Assembly (NCBI GenBank): GCA_008017265.1
Contig: SSHC01000018.1
Span: 1 to 64,000, forward strand
Length of the DNA: 64,000 nt
Direction: 5' to 3'
Source of the DNA: Aeromicrobium sp.
Lineage (GTDB): Bacteria; Actinomycetota; Actinomycetes; Propionibacteriales; Nocardioidaceae
Notes under the pieces: model-generated
What the model was told of the DNA's origin: nothing
Database searches by the model: none
The model's input: only the letters and a program-made list of their open reading frames with translations
In this document: in pieces, positions 1 through 9,712 of the stretch
Layout of the letters: each line of letters starts with the position of its first letter
How positions within the stretch are numbered: the stretch's first letter is position 1
Program-made: the position numbers and the translations under genes

Positions 1-677
1 ATCTTGCGCTTGCGGAAAGCACGTTCAAGGCCCTTCGACAACACCGGGTCTTCAAGAGGTACGAGCGACTTCAGGCCTTCGATGATGGTGACGTCGGCGC
101 CGAACGAGTTCCAAACCGAAGCAAACTCCACACCAATAACGCTGCCGCCAATGATCACTGCACGCTTGGGGACTTCGTTCAACTGCAGGGCCTCGTCGCT
201 CGTGACGACGCGGCCACCGATCTCAAGTCCCAAGGTGCGGGGGAGTGAACCGGTCGCGAGTACCAGGTTTGTGCCGCGGTACTTCACGCCGTCAACTTCA
301 ACGGTGTTCGCGTCAACGACGACGCCGTTGCCTTCGATCGTGGTGATGCCGCCAGAACCGACCAGACCAGTCAGGCCCTTGTAGAGACGGTCGATGACGC
401 CCTGCTTGTAGGCGTTGACAGCGACCATGTCGACGCCGTTGTACGAGGTGTCAACGCCGATCGAGGAGCCGTGACGCGCAGTCTCAGCAACTTCAGCGGC
501 GTGCAAAAGGGCCTTGGTGGGGATGCAGCCCTGATGCAAACAGGTGCCACCCACTTTCGCCTTTTCAATGAGGGCAACAGACTTGCCCAACTGTGCGGCA
601 CGGAGGGCGCAGGCGTAACCGCCGCTGCCGGCTCCGAGGATGACGATGTCGAACGAAGTGGTGGCGTCCTGAGTCAC
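1..677 (-). CDS. lpdA: Dihydrolipoyl dehydrogenase, N-terminal part (runs off the left edge)
   Basis: Reverse-strand translation from GTG at 677 gives VTQDATTSFDIVILGAGSGGYACALRAAQLGKSVALIEKAKVGGTCLHQGCIPTKALLHAAE: Rossmann FAD motif plus the redox CxxxxC of Lpd. Confidence 0.93.
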   Translation of the reverse strand, partial: MTQDATTSFDIVILGAGSGGYACALRAAQLGKSVALIEKAKVGGTCLHQGCIPTKALLHAAEVAETARHGSSIGVDTSYNGVDMVAVNAYKQGVIDRLYKGLTGLVGSGGITTIEGNGVVVDANTVEVDGVKYRGTNLVLATGSLPRTLGLEIGGRVVTSDEALQLNEVPKRAVIIGGSVIGVEFASVWNSFGADVTIIEGLKSLVPLEDPVLSKGLERAFRKRK

Positions 678-762
678 GGTTTCCTCCGGGTAGGTGGTCT
701 ACGGGCCATCTTGTCACCTGAGTGGTCATCTTGCCCACTGGGGAGGTGTCATCAGGCACACT

Positions 763-1320
763 GTGCAGGTGGGATTCTTCAAGAAACGTAGTTCGGGAGC
801 CAAAACAAGCAGCGCTGATCTGGCAGCGATCCGTGAATTCGTGGCTTCTCGTCAAGGAGTCGAGGCGTATCTAGAGCCCAAAACGTCGGTAACTCAAACC
901 ACCGTCGTATTCGTGGCGCGTGACGGCGAACCGATGCGAAAGCCATTCGAGTCGCCCAAAGCGGCAGTCGATTTTGCCCGAAAAAACGGGATTCCCTTGT
1001 ACGACGCGAACCTCGTCGGCTACCCGCAACGGATGCGCGACTACAACCTGCGCCAAGTCAACAAGAAAACCACGGCACCTAAAGCGGCACCGAAACCCAA
1101 CGCGCCCGTTCCGTCGCGTTGGACGCGCGAACAACTCTCGGCGATCCGTGAACTCCAGTACATTGCTGAGGCGGAAGTCACAGACGGGAACCTCGACGAA
1201 GAGTCTCTCAGCAAACTCATTCGCACCGCGCGCGCGCAAGCACACCCCGATCGCAACGGTGGAGACCGCAGCGCGTGGGACCGCATCGACGCCATCGCGC
1301 GGCTCGTCGACCTGCACTAG
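763..1320 (+). CDS. Hypothetical protein with C-terminal HPD-containing J-domain-like segment
   Basis: ORF 694-1320; likely GTG start at 763 (VQVGFFKKRSS). C-terminus reads RTARAQAHPDRNGGDRSAWDRIDAIARLVDLH. Confidence 0.6.
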   Translation: MQVGFFKKRSSGAKTSSADLAAIREFVASRQGVEAYLEPKTSVTQTTVVFVARDGEPMRKPFESPKAAVDFARKNGIPLYDANLVGYPQRMRDYNLRQVNKKTTAPKAAPKPNAPVPSRWTREQLSAIRELQYIAEAEVTDGNLDEESLSKLIRTARAQAHPDRNGGDRSAWDRIDAIARLVDLH

Positions 1321-1339
1321 TTTATTGCAGGCAGTTGCC

Positions 1340-2776
1340 TTAGCTGTTCTGCGATAACTCGTCAGCCAGCTCTACCAAGGTGCGAACTCCCGCACCCGTG
1401 CCGCCTGTCGGCGTGTAGTGCTGGGCTGCGCCGTCGTTGAACGCCGGCCCAGCAATGTCGAGGTGAGCCCAGCGGGTTTCGCCAACAAACTCGCGCAGGA
1501 ACGCCGCCGCAAAAAGCGTGCCGCCGTACGGCTTCGGGTTGTGTTGCTTGATATCGGCGATCGTCGAAGAATCGACTGCCGCTTTCATCTCTTCAACGAT
1601 TGGCAAACGCCACATGTTCTCTCCGCCGCGCTTCGCCGCAGACAAGACTTGGTTTTCCAACTCTTCGTCGTTGCCCAAGACCGCGGACGTCTGGGTTCCG
1701 AGCGCCACCATTGCGGCGCCCGTCAACGTCGCCGCGTCAACGATCAGGTCGGGCTTGAGTTCGGTCGCGAGCGCCAGCCCGTCGGCCAATACGAGGCGAC
1801 CTTCAGCGTCGGTGTTGTGAATCTCGACAGTCGCCCCGTTGCGCATCGTTAAAACATCACCAGGACGCGTGGCAGAACCGCTGGGCATGTTCTCGGCCAA
1901 GCACGCGAACGCCGTGACTTTGATGTTGAGACCCAGCCGTGCAATGGCGTTGATCGCCGCGACAACAGCAGCTGCTCCGCCCATATCGCACTTCATCGTC
2001 ATCATCGAGGCGCCTGGCTTGATCGACAAACCACCGGAATCGAAGGTGATGCCCTTGCCGACAAGCGCAAGATGCGTCGACGCGCCTTTGGGGGAGTAGG
2101 AGAGGGTCACGAGGCGCGGAGGTTCGGCTGAACCGCGCCCCACGCCCAAGATGCCACCGCAATTCTCTTTGGCGAGTCGTTTCTCATCCCAGATTGCAAC
2201 CTTGACTCCTTCGGCGGCAGCGGCTTTGATGGCCGTCGCGAACGCTGGCGGACGCAAGTCGTCCGGGGGCGTGTTTACCCAGTCACGGGCCAGATTCACC
2301 GACTCTGCAACGACGAGCGCGTCAGCCACGGCGTTCTTGGCAGTCGCCTTGCGTGCCTCTGGGGTGACGATTGTGATCTTTTGCGGACCGAGTTCCTTGG
2401 CCTTCTTTGCCGACTTCACTCGGTATGCGTCGAAACGGTAGGTAGTGAGCGCCGCGGCCGTCGATATTGCGGCGAGGTCAGGTGAATCGAGTGAGCCGAA
2501 ATCGATCGCCACTTTCGTCGACTTGTTCGCTGCACGCAGACCAGCAGCCACCGCGCGGCGTTGGGCTTCGGCGTCAGCGTCGGCCGCTACTCCCACATAC
2601 ACAGTGAGTGCAGACTTTGCGTCAGCAGCAGACGGGACGACGAGTGTTGCGCCCGCTTTATTCGAATAGCCAAACGCCTCGAACGGGACGCCGTCTGGCA
2701 ATTCACCCCCCGCCGGCAAAGCCACCACGAGGGCATCAACAGCAGGACACGAAGAACTCAACTGGACTGCAACCAT
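1340..2776 (-). CDS. pepA: Leucyl aminopeptidase (M17 family)
   Basis: 478 aa; NTDAEGRLVLADGL and GKGITFDSGGLSIKP signatures of M17 peptidases. Confidence 0.96.
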   Translation of the reverse strand: MVAVQLSSSCPAVDALVVALPAGGELPDGVPFEAFGYSNKAGATLVVPSAADAKSALTVYVGVAADADAEAQRRAVAAGLRAANKSTKVAIDFGSLDSPDLAAISTAAALTTYRFDAYRVKSAKKAKELGPQKITIVTPEARKATAKNAVADALVVAESVNLARDWVNTPPDDLRPPAFATAIKAAAAEGVKVAIWDEKRLAKENCGGILGVGRGSAEPPRLVTLSYSPKGASTHLALVGKGITFDSGGLSIKPGASMMTMKCDMGGAAAVVAAINAIARLGLNIKVTAFACLAENMPSGSATRPGDVLTMRNGATVEIHNTDAEGRLVLADGLALATELKPDLIVDAATLTGAAMVALGTQTSAVLGNDEELENQVLSAAKRGGENMWRLPIVEEMKAAVDSSTIADIKQHNPKPYGGTLFAAAFLREFVGETRWAHLDIAGPAFNDGAAQHYTPTGGTGAGVRTLVELADELSQNS

Positions 2777-2808
2777 GTCGCCAGCCTAGCGGCGGTAGTT
2801 TGGGGTTC

Positions 2809-3909
2809 ATGAGTTTGCTGACTTCACCCCTACATGAGCGCCATGAAGAACTCGGCGCGAAGTTCGCCGAGTTTGGCGGCTGGTCCATGCCATTGGAGTA
2901 CGCCGGTGGTGGCGTGCTCGCCGAACATCAGGCCGTGCGCGAGGGCGTGGGCGTGTTCGACGTCAGCCACCTTGGCAAAGTCACGGTTCGCGGAGCAGGT
3001 GCGGCCGAATTCATCAACCGGTGCTTCACGAACGATCTCGCCAAGATTCCGGTCGGTAAAGCCCAATACACACTCGCGTGTGCTGAAGACGGTGGAACGA
3101 TCGACGACCTCATCGCTTACCTCAAAGCTGATGACGACGTGTTCCTGATTCCGAACGCCGCCAACACGCCTGCTGTGGTGGCGCTCCTGCAAGCGAAGGC
3201 GCCGGCCGGCATCGAAATCATCGATCAACACCGCGACTTCGCGGTTATCGCCGTGCAAGGCACCAAGAGTGACGAAGTACTCGAAGCTCTCGGCCTAGCG
3301 ACGGATCACGAGTACATGTCGTTCGTTTCTGAACAACTCGGCGGCGCCGAAATTACCGTGTGCCGCACCGGCTACACGGGCGAGCGCGGCTACGAACTCG
3401 TCGTGAAGTCTGAAGATGCGTTGGCCGTATGGGATCGCGTCATGGCAGCCGGCGAAGTTTGGGGCGTACGCGTCTGCGGACTCGGCGCGCGCGACACCTT
3501 GCGTACCGAAATGGGTTACCCACTTCACGGCAACGACCTCTCGCCAGAAATCAGCCCCGTGATGGCTCGGGCAGGTTGGGCAGTCGGTTGGAACAAGCCC
3601 GAGTTCTGGGGCCGTGAGGCACTCATCGCTCAAAAGGAAGCGAAAACCAGTCGCCTGCTGCGCGGCATCAAAGCCACCGGCCGAGGCATCCCGCGCCACG
3701 ACATGACGGTCGTTTCCACGACCGGCCAAGCCGTTGGGGTGGTGACGAGTGGCACCTTCTCGCCGACGCTGCGCGAAGGTATCGGTCTCGCCTTGCTCGA
3801 CCGAAGCGTTGCCGTTGGTGATGTTGTCAATGTTGAAGTACGTGGCAAACTGCTCGAGTTTGATGTTGTGGCGCCACCATTTGTCCAGCCGTCCACTAAG
3901 GAGTCCTGA
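2809..3909 (+). CDS. gcvT: Glycine cleavage system aminomethyltransferase T
   Basis: ATG at 2809 (MSLLTSPLHERHEELGAKFAEFGGWSMPLEY...); GcvT fold throughout; longer ORF starts at 2608. Confidence 0.95.
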   Translation: MSLLTSPLHERHEELGAKFAEFGGWSMPLEYAGGGVLAEHQAVREGVGVFDVSHLGKVTVRGAGAAEFINRCFTNDLAKIPVGKAQYTLACAEDGGTIDDLIAYLKADDDVFLIPNAANTPAVVALLQAKAPAGIEIIDQHRDFAVIAVQGTKSDEVLEALGLATDHEYMSFVSEQLGGAEITVCRTGYTGERGYELVVKSEDALAVWDRVMAAGEVWGVRVCGLGARDTLRTEMGYPLHGNDLSPEISPVMARAGWAVGWNKPEFWGREALIAQKEAKTSRLLRGIKATGRGIPRHDMTVVSTTGQAVGVVTSGTFSPTLREGIGLALLDRSVAVGDVVNVEVRGKLLEFDVVAPPFVQPSTKES

Positions 3910-4100
3910 TGGCGTTCTATTGGGTATATGAGTCAGCCGAAAACGCACGTCTCGGACAATCTGACGATTTTGAATCTCGATCGGACGCCGAAACGTGGAT
4001 CGGCACGATCTTCAACGACTTGCTGGATGAAGCCGTCGATCAGGTCCGCTTGTTTGAAGGGGACACCGAAATCTTCGGGCCCATGTCTCTGCACCCGTAG
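3909..4100 (+). CDS. Small conserved-type hypothetical protein (63 aa)
   Basis: ATG overlaps the gcvT stop (TGATG), translationally coupled; acidic 63-aa ORF. Confidence 0.6.
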   Translation: MAFYWVYESAENARLGQSDDFESRSDAETWIGTIFNDLLDEAVDQVRLFEGDTEIFGPMSLHP

Positions 4101-4136
4101 CGGTGCACCCGTGAACTGACTTTGGGCGTCGAGCGC

Positions 4137-4721
4137 TCAGTACCGTTCGCGCAGGGGTTCGCCAACTTTGATCGCCGGGACCGGCAACCGGAAGCGACGC
4201 ACTTGAGTGCTGCGCATGACCGCGTAGAACCCGGCACCGCGTGTCTGACCGGGTTCGAAACGGCGTTTGAGTTCGCGCTTGAGCGAAATGACGAGGAACG
4301 TTTCGTCGATGATGATCGCGATGATGAGCGCCATCCAGGTGGCAAAGACCAGTGACGTGATGGTTGGGTTTTTGAAGAAACTCAAGATCAAGATGATGAG
4401 CAACAACGGCAACATGAACTCGGCAACTGTGCGGCGGCGGTCAACGAAATCGCGAACCAACGCACGTACTGGCCCCTGATCACGTATCGGCAAATCGGCG
4501 GCCGAACCGCGTCCCGCCATGGCGGATTGCTGACGGTCGCGTTGCGCCATTCGCAATTTGCGTTGCTGAGCGGCTTGTTCGCGTCGCGTTTTGGGGCGCT
4601 TCATTTCAGCGCGTCGCGCCGCTTCGGCTTCCTTACGACTACGGGTCGGGCCTGATTTGCCTGAATTCTGCTCGTCTGTCACGACCTTGACCCTACCTGT
4701 GCAGTCCACATCGTTCGACAA
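4137..4721 (-). CDS. DUF3043 family membrane protein
   Basis: KEAEAARRAEMKRPKTRREQAAQQRKLRMAQRD followed by two hydrophobic helices; typical of actinobacterial DUF3043. Confidence 0.8.
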   Translation of the reverse strand: MSNDVDCTGRVKVVTDEQNSGKSGPTRSRKEAEAARRAEMKRPKTRREQAAQQRKLRMAQRDRQQSAMAGRGSAADLPIRDQGPVRALVRDFVDRRRTVAEFMLPLLLIILILSFFKNPTITSLVFATWMALIIAIIIDETFLVISLKRELKRRFEPGQTRGAGFYAVMRSTQVRRFRLPVPAIKVGEPLRERY

Positions 4722-4833
4722 CCGATGCTTTCTGGGTTCGAAACCACAGGCAAAATCGCTAGGGTCGAGTCGCGTGAATTTCCGATGCCAGCCGTGAACC
4801 TCGCGCTTCGGTCGGCACGCTAGATTAGAGGCT

Positions 4834-6096
4834 GTGACGCTTGAATCTTTGACTCGTGACCAACTCGAAGCTTTCCACGCAGAACAACTGCGTGCCTACG
4901 AAGACTTGAAGTCCGCTGGGCTCAAGCTCGACATCACGCGCGGTAAGCCCGCGCCAGCTCAACTCGACCTTTCCAACGGCATCTTGGCCAAGCCAGCCAC
5001 GGGTATCGCTGCCGACGGCACCGATACGCGCAATTATGGCGGCGGCACTGGCCTCGCCCAATTGCGTGAAATCTTCGCCGAACTACTCAACATCCCGGTC
5101 GATCAGTTGCTGGCAGGCAACAACGCGAGCCTCACCCTCATGCACGACACCATTGTGTTCTCGCTCTTGCATGGCACTGTCGATTCGGATGCGCCGTGGT
5201 CGGCAGGTCCGATCAAGTTTCTTGCGCCAGCACCCGGCTACGATCGCCACTTCGCCATCTGTCAGCACCTTGGTATCGAGCTCGTCCTCATCGACATGCT
5301 TGCCGATGGCCCCGACATGGAGGCCGTGCGCGAAGCCGTAAAAGACCCTGCAGTTAAGGGCATCTGGCTTGTACCTACCTATTCCAACCCGACTGGCGTC
5401 ACCATCACCGATGCGGTCGCTACCGTACTGGCCACGATGGAAACCGCAGCGAGCGACTTCCGCATCTATTGGGACAACGCTTATGCCGTGCACCACTTGA
5501 CGGAGGAACGCACAGCCTCGGCCGACATCGTTGGTCTGTGTGCTGCGAACGGGAACCCGAACCGCCCGCTCGTGTTCGCGTCGACGTCCAAGATCACGTT
5601 CGCCGGTGCCGGTGTGAGTTTCTTTGGCGCGTCGCCTGAAAACATTGCTTGGTACCTCAAGCACACGTCGATTCAGGCGATCGGACCTGACAAGGTCAAT
5701 CACTTGCGTCACGCGGAGTTCTTCGGCAACGCCGACGGAGTGCTGGCGTTAATGGACCAGCACAGGGAGATTTTGGCACCCAAGTTTGAGGCCGTGTTGA
5801 GGATCCTGTCGGCCCGGTTAGGTGAGCATGGCGTTGCGACCTGGACCGAACCGACTGGTGGCTACTTCGTGAGCCTCGACGTCGTAGACGGCACTGCCTC
5901 GCGCGTTGTTGCGCTCGCCAAAGAAGCAGGAATCGCGTTGACGCCTGCCGGTGCATCGTTCCCGTACGGCAAGGACCCTCGGGACCGCAACATTCGTATC
6001 GCGCCGTCCTTCCCTTCGCTCGAGGAATTAGAAGCCGCGATCGAAGCGCTCGCAACCTGTGTGTTGTTGGCGGCTGCGGAAAAGTCCCTCGGCTAG
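4834..6096 (+). CDS. Aminotransferase class I/II (Asp_aminotransf, PF12897-like)
   Basis: 420 aa; LDITRGKPAPAQLDLS, NYGGGTGLAQLREIFAELL, PTYSNPTGVT and STSKITFAGAGVSFF (PLP lysine). Confidence 0.88.
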   Translation: MTLESLTRDQLEAFHAEQLRAYEDLKSAGLKLDITRGKPAPAQLDLSNGILAKPATGIAADGTDTRNYGGGTGLAQLREIFAELLNIPVDQLLAGNNASLTLMHDTIVFSLLHGTVDSDAPWSAGPIKFLAPAPGYDRHFAICQHLGIELVLIDMLADGPDMEAVREAVKDPAVKGIWLVPTYSNPTGVTITDAVATVLATMETAASDFRIYWDNAYAVHHLTEERTASADIVGLCAANGNPNRPLVFASTSKITFAGAGVSFFGASPENIAWYLKHTSIQAIGPDKVNHLRHAEFFGNADGVLALMDQHREILAPKFEAVLRILSARLGEHGVATWTEPTGGYFVSLDVVDGTASRVVALAKEAGIALTPAGASFPYGKDPRDRNIRIAPSFPSLEELEAAIEALATCVLLAAAEKSLG

Positions 6097-6111
6097 TCAC
6101 TGGATTTCACG

Positions 6112-7221
6112 ATGAGAGTCGTCATCGCGCCAGACAAGTTCGCTGGAACACTGTCGGCGCGTGAAGCAGCCAAGGCGATCGCCGTGGGCTGGCACCGCGC
6201 TGCCCCAGACGACTTGCTGCATCTCGCGCCCATGTCCGATGGTGGGCCCGGATTCGTTGAGGTGCTGGCCGCGGCACTCGAGGGGGAGGTCCACCTCGTT
6301 TCGGTGCCCGGGACCTACGGCGAACCAGCCACGGTTTCGATACTGATCGCCGACGGCGTCGCTTACATCGAATCAGCCCAAGCGTGCGGCTTGGCGCTGA
6401 CTGATCGTCGTGAACCCACCCTCGGCACGAGTTACGGCGTTGGTGCCGCAATGGTGGCTGCGGTCGAGTACCCCATTACCAAAATCATCATTGGTCTTGG
6501 TGGCACCGGCACCAATGACGGTGGCACCGGCATGTTGGCAGCTCTCGGGGCGACCGCAAACGTGCCGTTGCATGAAGGGCCGCTCGCGTTGACAGGGATG
6601 TCTCACATCGATATTTCCGCCGCGAAAGCAAAACTCGGCGATGTAGCAATTGAGATCGCTGCCGACGTTCAGGTGCCGTTGTTGGGCATGTTCGGGGCGT
6701 CTAAAACTTTCGGTCCGCAAAAGGGGCTCACCGATGCCGAGATTATCGAGATCGACGGGATCCTCGACAATTACGTCAACGTTCTGTGTGGAAGCTCGCC
6801 CTCTGAACGCGCCATCGCCGACTCGAAAGGCGCGGGCGCGGCAGGTGGGATCGGGTTCGCGTTGCTCGCCCTCGGCGGAACCGTGGTGTCGGGCATCGAC
6901 ATCGTTGCAAAAGCAACCCAAATCGAACGCAGAATTGCCCAAAGCGAACTCGTCGTGACAGGGGAAGGGGCATTCGATTTCTCCTCCCGAACAGGCAAAG
7001 TCGTATACGGAATTGCTCAAATTGCTGAGCGAACGGCTCGCCCGTGCATCGTCGTGGCCGGCAGCGTCGACGTCGGCGCGCGCGAAATGCGCGCCTTAGG
7101 GGTCGAGTCCGCGTACGGGATCACCGACCGTGTCGACCGTGAAAAAGCGATGGCCGAACCGGCTAGGTATCTTGCCGATGTTGCGGCAAGAGCTGCACGC
7201 ACGTGGTCGCGAAGTCCGTAA
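6112..7221 (+). CDS. Glycerate kinase (GarK/GlxK family)
   Basis: MRVVIAPDKFAGTLSAREAAKAIAVGW ... GLGGTGTNDGGTGMLAALG; glycerate kinase signatures. Confidence 0.92.
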   Translation: MRVVIAPDKFAGTLSAREAAKAIAVGWHRAAPDDLLHLAPMSDGGPGFVEVLAAALEGEVHLVSVPGTYGEPATVSILIADGVAYIESAQACGLALTDRREPTLGTSYGVGAAMVAAVEYPITKIIIGLGGTGTNDGGTGMLAALGATANVPLHEGPLALTGMSHIDISAAKAKLGDVAIEIAADVQVPLLGMFGASKTFGPQKGLTDAEIIEIDGILDNYVNVLCGSSPSERAIADSKGAGAAGGIGFALLALGGTVVSGIDIVAKATQIERRIAQSELVVTGEGAFDFSSRTGKVVYGIAQIAERTARPCIVVAGSVDVGAREMRALGVESAYGITDRVDREKAMAEPARYLADVAARAARTWSRSP

Positions 7222-7336
7222 TAAATCTGGCGAGTGGCTGCCTCTTGGAAACGAGCCGCCAACACGTACTATGGAATAGCTGCCAACACGTCAGTGTTGT
7301 TGGTGAGTAGACATACTTTCCGTGCAAGGAGCACCC

Positions 7337-7696
7337 ATGACTGCAACAGAAGAGACCGCAACCGAAACCACGAACGGCGTCAACCTCACCGACGGTGCCG
7401 CGTCCAAGGTCAAGAGCCTCCTCGAACAAGAAGGTCGCACGGATCTCGCGCTGCGCATCGCTGTTCAGCCAGGCGGTTGCTCCGGTCTGCGTTACCAACT
7501 TTTCTTCGACGAGCGCTCGCTCGACGGCGACCAGATCTTCCAATACAACGACGTCAGCGTCGTCGTCGACCGGATGAGCCTTCCGTACCTCGACGGCGCG
7601 ACGATTGACTTCGTTGACACGATTGAGAAGCAAGGCTTCACGATCGATAACCCTGTTGCCACCGGCTCGTGCGCCTGTGGCGACTCGTTCCACTGA
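7337..7696 (+). CDS. erpA: Iron-sulfur cluster insertion protein (HesB/IscA/ErpA family)
   Basis: AVQPGGCSGLRYQLFF and C-terminal GSCACGDSFH: three conserved cysteines of the A-type carrier family. Confidence 0.92.
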   Translation: MTATEETATETTNGVNLTDGAASKVKSLLEQEGRTDLALRIAVQPGGCSGLRYQLFFDERSLDGDQIFQYNDVSVVVDRMSLPYLDGATIDFVDTIEKQGFTIDNPVATGSCACGDSFH

Positions 7697-7723
7697 TCCC
7701 GGAACTACACACACCGATCAGAT

Positions 7724-7755
7724 AGGTGGTCGAGCAGCGTCATGCTCGACCACCT
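7724..7755 (+). terminator. Hairpin downstream of erpA (12-bp perfect stem)
   Basis: AGGTGGTCGAGC-agcgtcat-GCTCGACCACCT followed by attctgttt. Confidence 0.75.
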
Positions 7756-7767
7756 ATTCTGTTTCCC

Positions 7768-8751
7768 GTGCACCTTGCGATCGCAGGATCGGTAGCGACC
7801 GATCATCTCCAAATTTTTCCCGGCCTTTTTTCTGATTCTCTTGTTGCGGATCAACTCGACAAACTCTCAGTTTCGTTCCTCGTGAACGACCTCGAAGTTC
7901 GTCGCGGTGGTTGTGCAGCAAACATCACCTTTGGTCTCGCCGCGTTGGGCCACCGGCCCACCTTGGTGGCATCAGTCGGCCAAGACTTCGTCAATCAGGG
8001 CTACCAAGCGTGGCTTGAATCTGCGGGCGTCGATTGTTCTGAACTGCGCGTCTCGGAAACTGCCCATACGGCTTTGTGCACCATCACGACCGACGAAGCT
8101 CAGGCCCAGATCGTGACGTTCTTCCCGGGCGCGATGGCTGAAGCGCGTGAAATCGATATCGCCGAGCTTCACGCGCGTCGCCCGATTGATCTCCTGCTGA
8201 TTGGCCCCGACGACCCCGAAGCGATGCTCCGGCACACCAACACGGCACGGCAACTGGGAATTCCTTTCGCAGCAGACCCATCCCAACAGCTTGCTTTCGC
8301 GGACGGCGAACTCATCTCACAATTGATCGATGGCGCGACTTATTTGTTCAGCAACGACTACGAAGCGGCCCTTATCGCCCGTAAGACTGGCTGGAGTGAC
8401 ACCGATATCGCTGAACGCGTCGGCATTCGTGTGGTGACCCACGGCAAAGACGGCGCAGTTGTGCACGACGCAGCCGGCTTGACCTGGGAAGTACCCGCCA
8501 TTTCGGGCCTGACCGCAGTAGACCCCACGGGAGTGGGAGACAGTTTCCGGGCCGGCTTCCTCGCTGGCGTTGCTGCAGGTCTCACGTTGGAGCGCTCGGC
8601 GCAGGTCGGCTGTACGATCGCAGCGTCGGTTGTCGAGACGACAGGAACGCAAGAATACGTGCTGGGCGCTGAGGAATTTGCTGCGCGGTTTGAGGCAAAT
8701 TACGGCTTGGATGCCCGCACGGAAATCGTCGCTGCGTTGTCGATCGGCTGA
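7768..8751 (+). CDS. PfkB-family carbohydrate/adenosine kinase
   Basis: GTG start at 7768 (VHLAIAGSVATDHLQIFPG); RRGGCAANITFGLAALG and C-terminal VDPTGVGDSFRAGFLAG PfkB signature. Confidence 0.92.
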   Translation: MHLAIAGSVATDHLQIFPGLFSDSLVADQLDKLSVSFLVNDLEVRRGGCAANITFGLAALGHRPTLVASVGQDFVNQGYQAWLESAGVDCSELRVSETAHTALCTITTDEAQAQIVTFFPGAMAEAREIDIAELHARRPIDLLLIGPDDPEAMLRHTNTARQLGIPFAADPSQQLAFADGELISQLIDGATYLFSNDYEAALIARKTGWSDTDIAERVGIRVVTHGKDGAVVHDAAGLTWEVPAISGLTAVDPTGVGDSFRAGFLAGVAAGLTLERSAQVGCTIAASVVETTGTQEYVLGAEEFAARFEANYGLDARTEIVAALSIG

Positions 8752-8860
8752 GAGAAACCTGAGACTCTGTCCGACCTAACCTGCGTCGGTCGTCGAACCT
8801 AGGTTAGAGTCGTGATTGAACCCTTTTTTGTGCTAACGGATATGTGAGGAAGGCATCCAC

Positions 8861-9712
8861 GTGGGTCGGATGAAATTGGCGGCGATTGCCGCTGCAACAG
8901 TTGTGCTTCTTGCCGGCTGTTCACCTCGTGACGAGTCGAGCGCAAAGCGCTTGGCAATGCCGGTCGCGGGCTCTGAACAAGCAGACATCATGTGGTATCT
9001 ATGGCTTGCTGTATGGATCTCGGTCCTTGTCGTTTTTGTCGTTGTTTTCGGCATGATCATGTACGCGCCGATTCGCTACCGACGCAAGAACGCTGACGAT
9101 CCGGCTCCACCACAGATCCGCTACCACCTCCCCCTCGAGGTTCTCTACACGATCGCCCCGGTCATCCTGGTGTCAGTTTTCTTCTTCCACACTGTCAAGG
9201 TTCAAGACCAAGTCGTCGCTGACGAACCGAACCCCGATCACACGATCGAAGTCGTTGGCTCGAAGTGGGAGTGGACGTTCAACTACCTCGACCCAGAAGC
9301 AACCGATGGAGTGGGCGTATTCGACATCGGCACGCCAGAAGAACTGCCTTCCTTGTACTTGCCCGTCAACGAAACTGTCCGTTTCGAAATGCACTCTCCT
9401 GACGTCATCCACTCGTTCTGGATTCCCGAGTTCTATTACAAGCTCGACGTCGTACCGGGCGTCATTCCCGGTGTAGAAGGCCCAAGCAACGTGTCGATTA
9501 CGCCCAACCGTAAGGGTGTTTTCACCGGGCGTTGTGCCGAACTGTGCGGTACCTACCACTCGCGCATGATGTTTAAGGTTCACGTTGTTGACCGCGCTGA
9601 ATACGACGCGCACCTTAAGGAACTTAAGGAAGCCGGCCAAGTAGGACGCCCGAAGGGCCACGACGACGCAATGACCGTGGTTGGTCTTGAGGCAGATGGA
9701 GAAAAGCACTGA
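8861..9712 (+). CDS. ctaC: Cytochrome c oxidase subunit II
   Basis: Lipobox-like LLAGC, two TM helices, CuA motif [12 protein letters not shown]. Confidence 0.96.
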   Translation: MGRMKLAAIAAATVVLLAGCSPRDESSAKRLAMPVAGSEQADIMWYLWLAVWISVLVVFVVVFGMIMYAPIRYRRKNADDPAPPQIRYHLPLEVLYTIAPVILVSVFFFHTVKVQDQVVADEPNPDHTIEVVGSKWEWTFNYLDPEATDGVGVFDIGTPEELPSLYLPVNETVRFEMHSPDVIHSFWIPEFYYKLDVVPGVIPGVEGPSNVSITPNRKGVFTGRCAELCGTYHSRMMFKVHVVDRAEYDAHLKELKEAGQVGRPKGHDDAMTVVGLEADGEKH

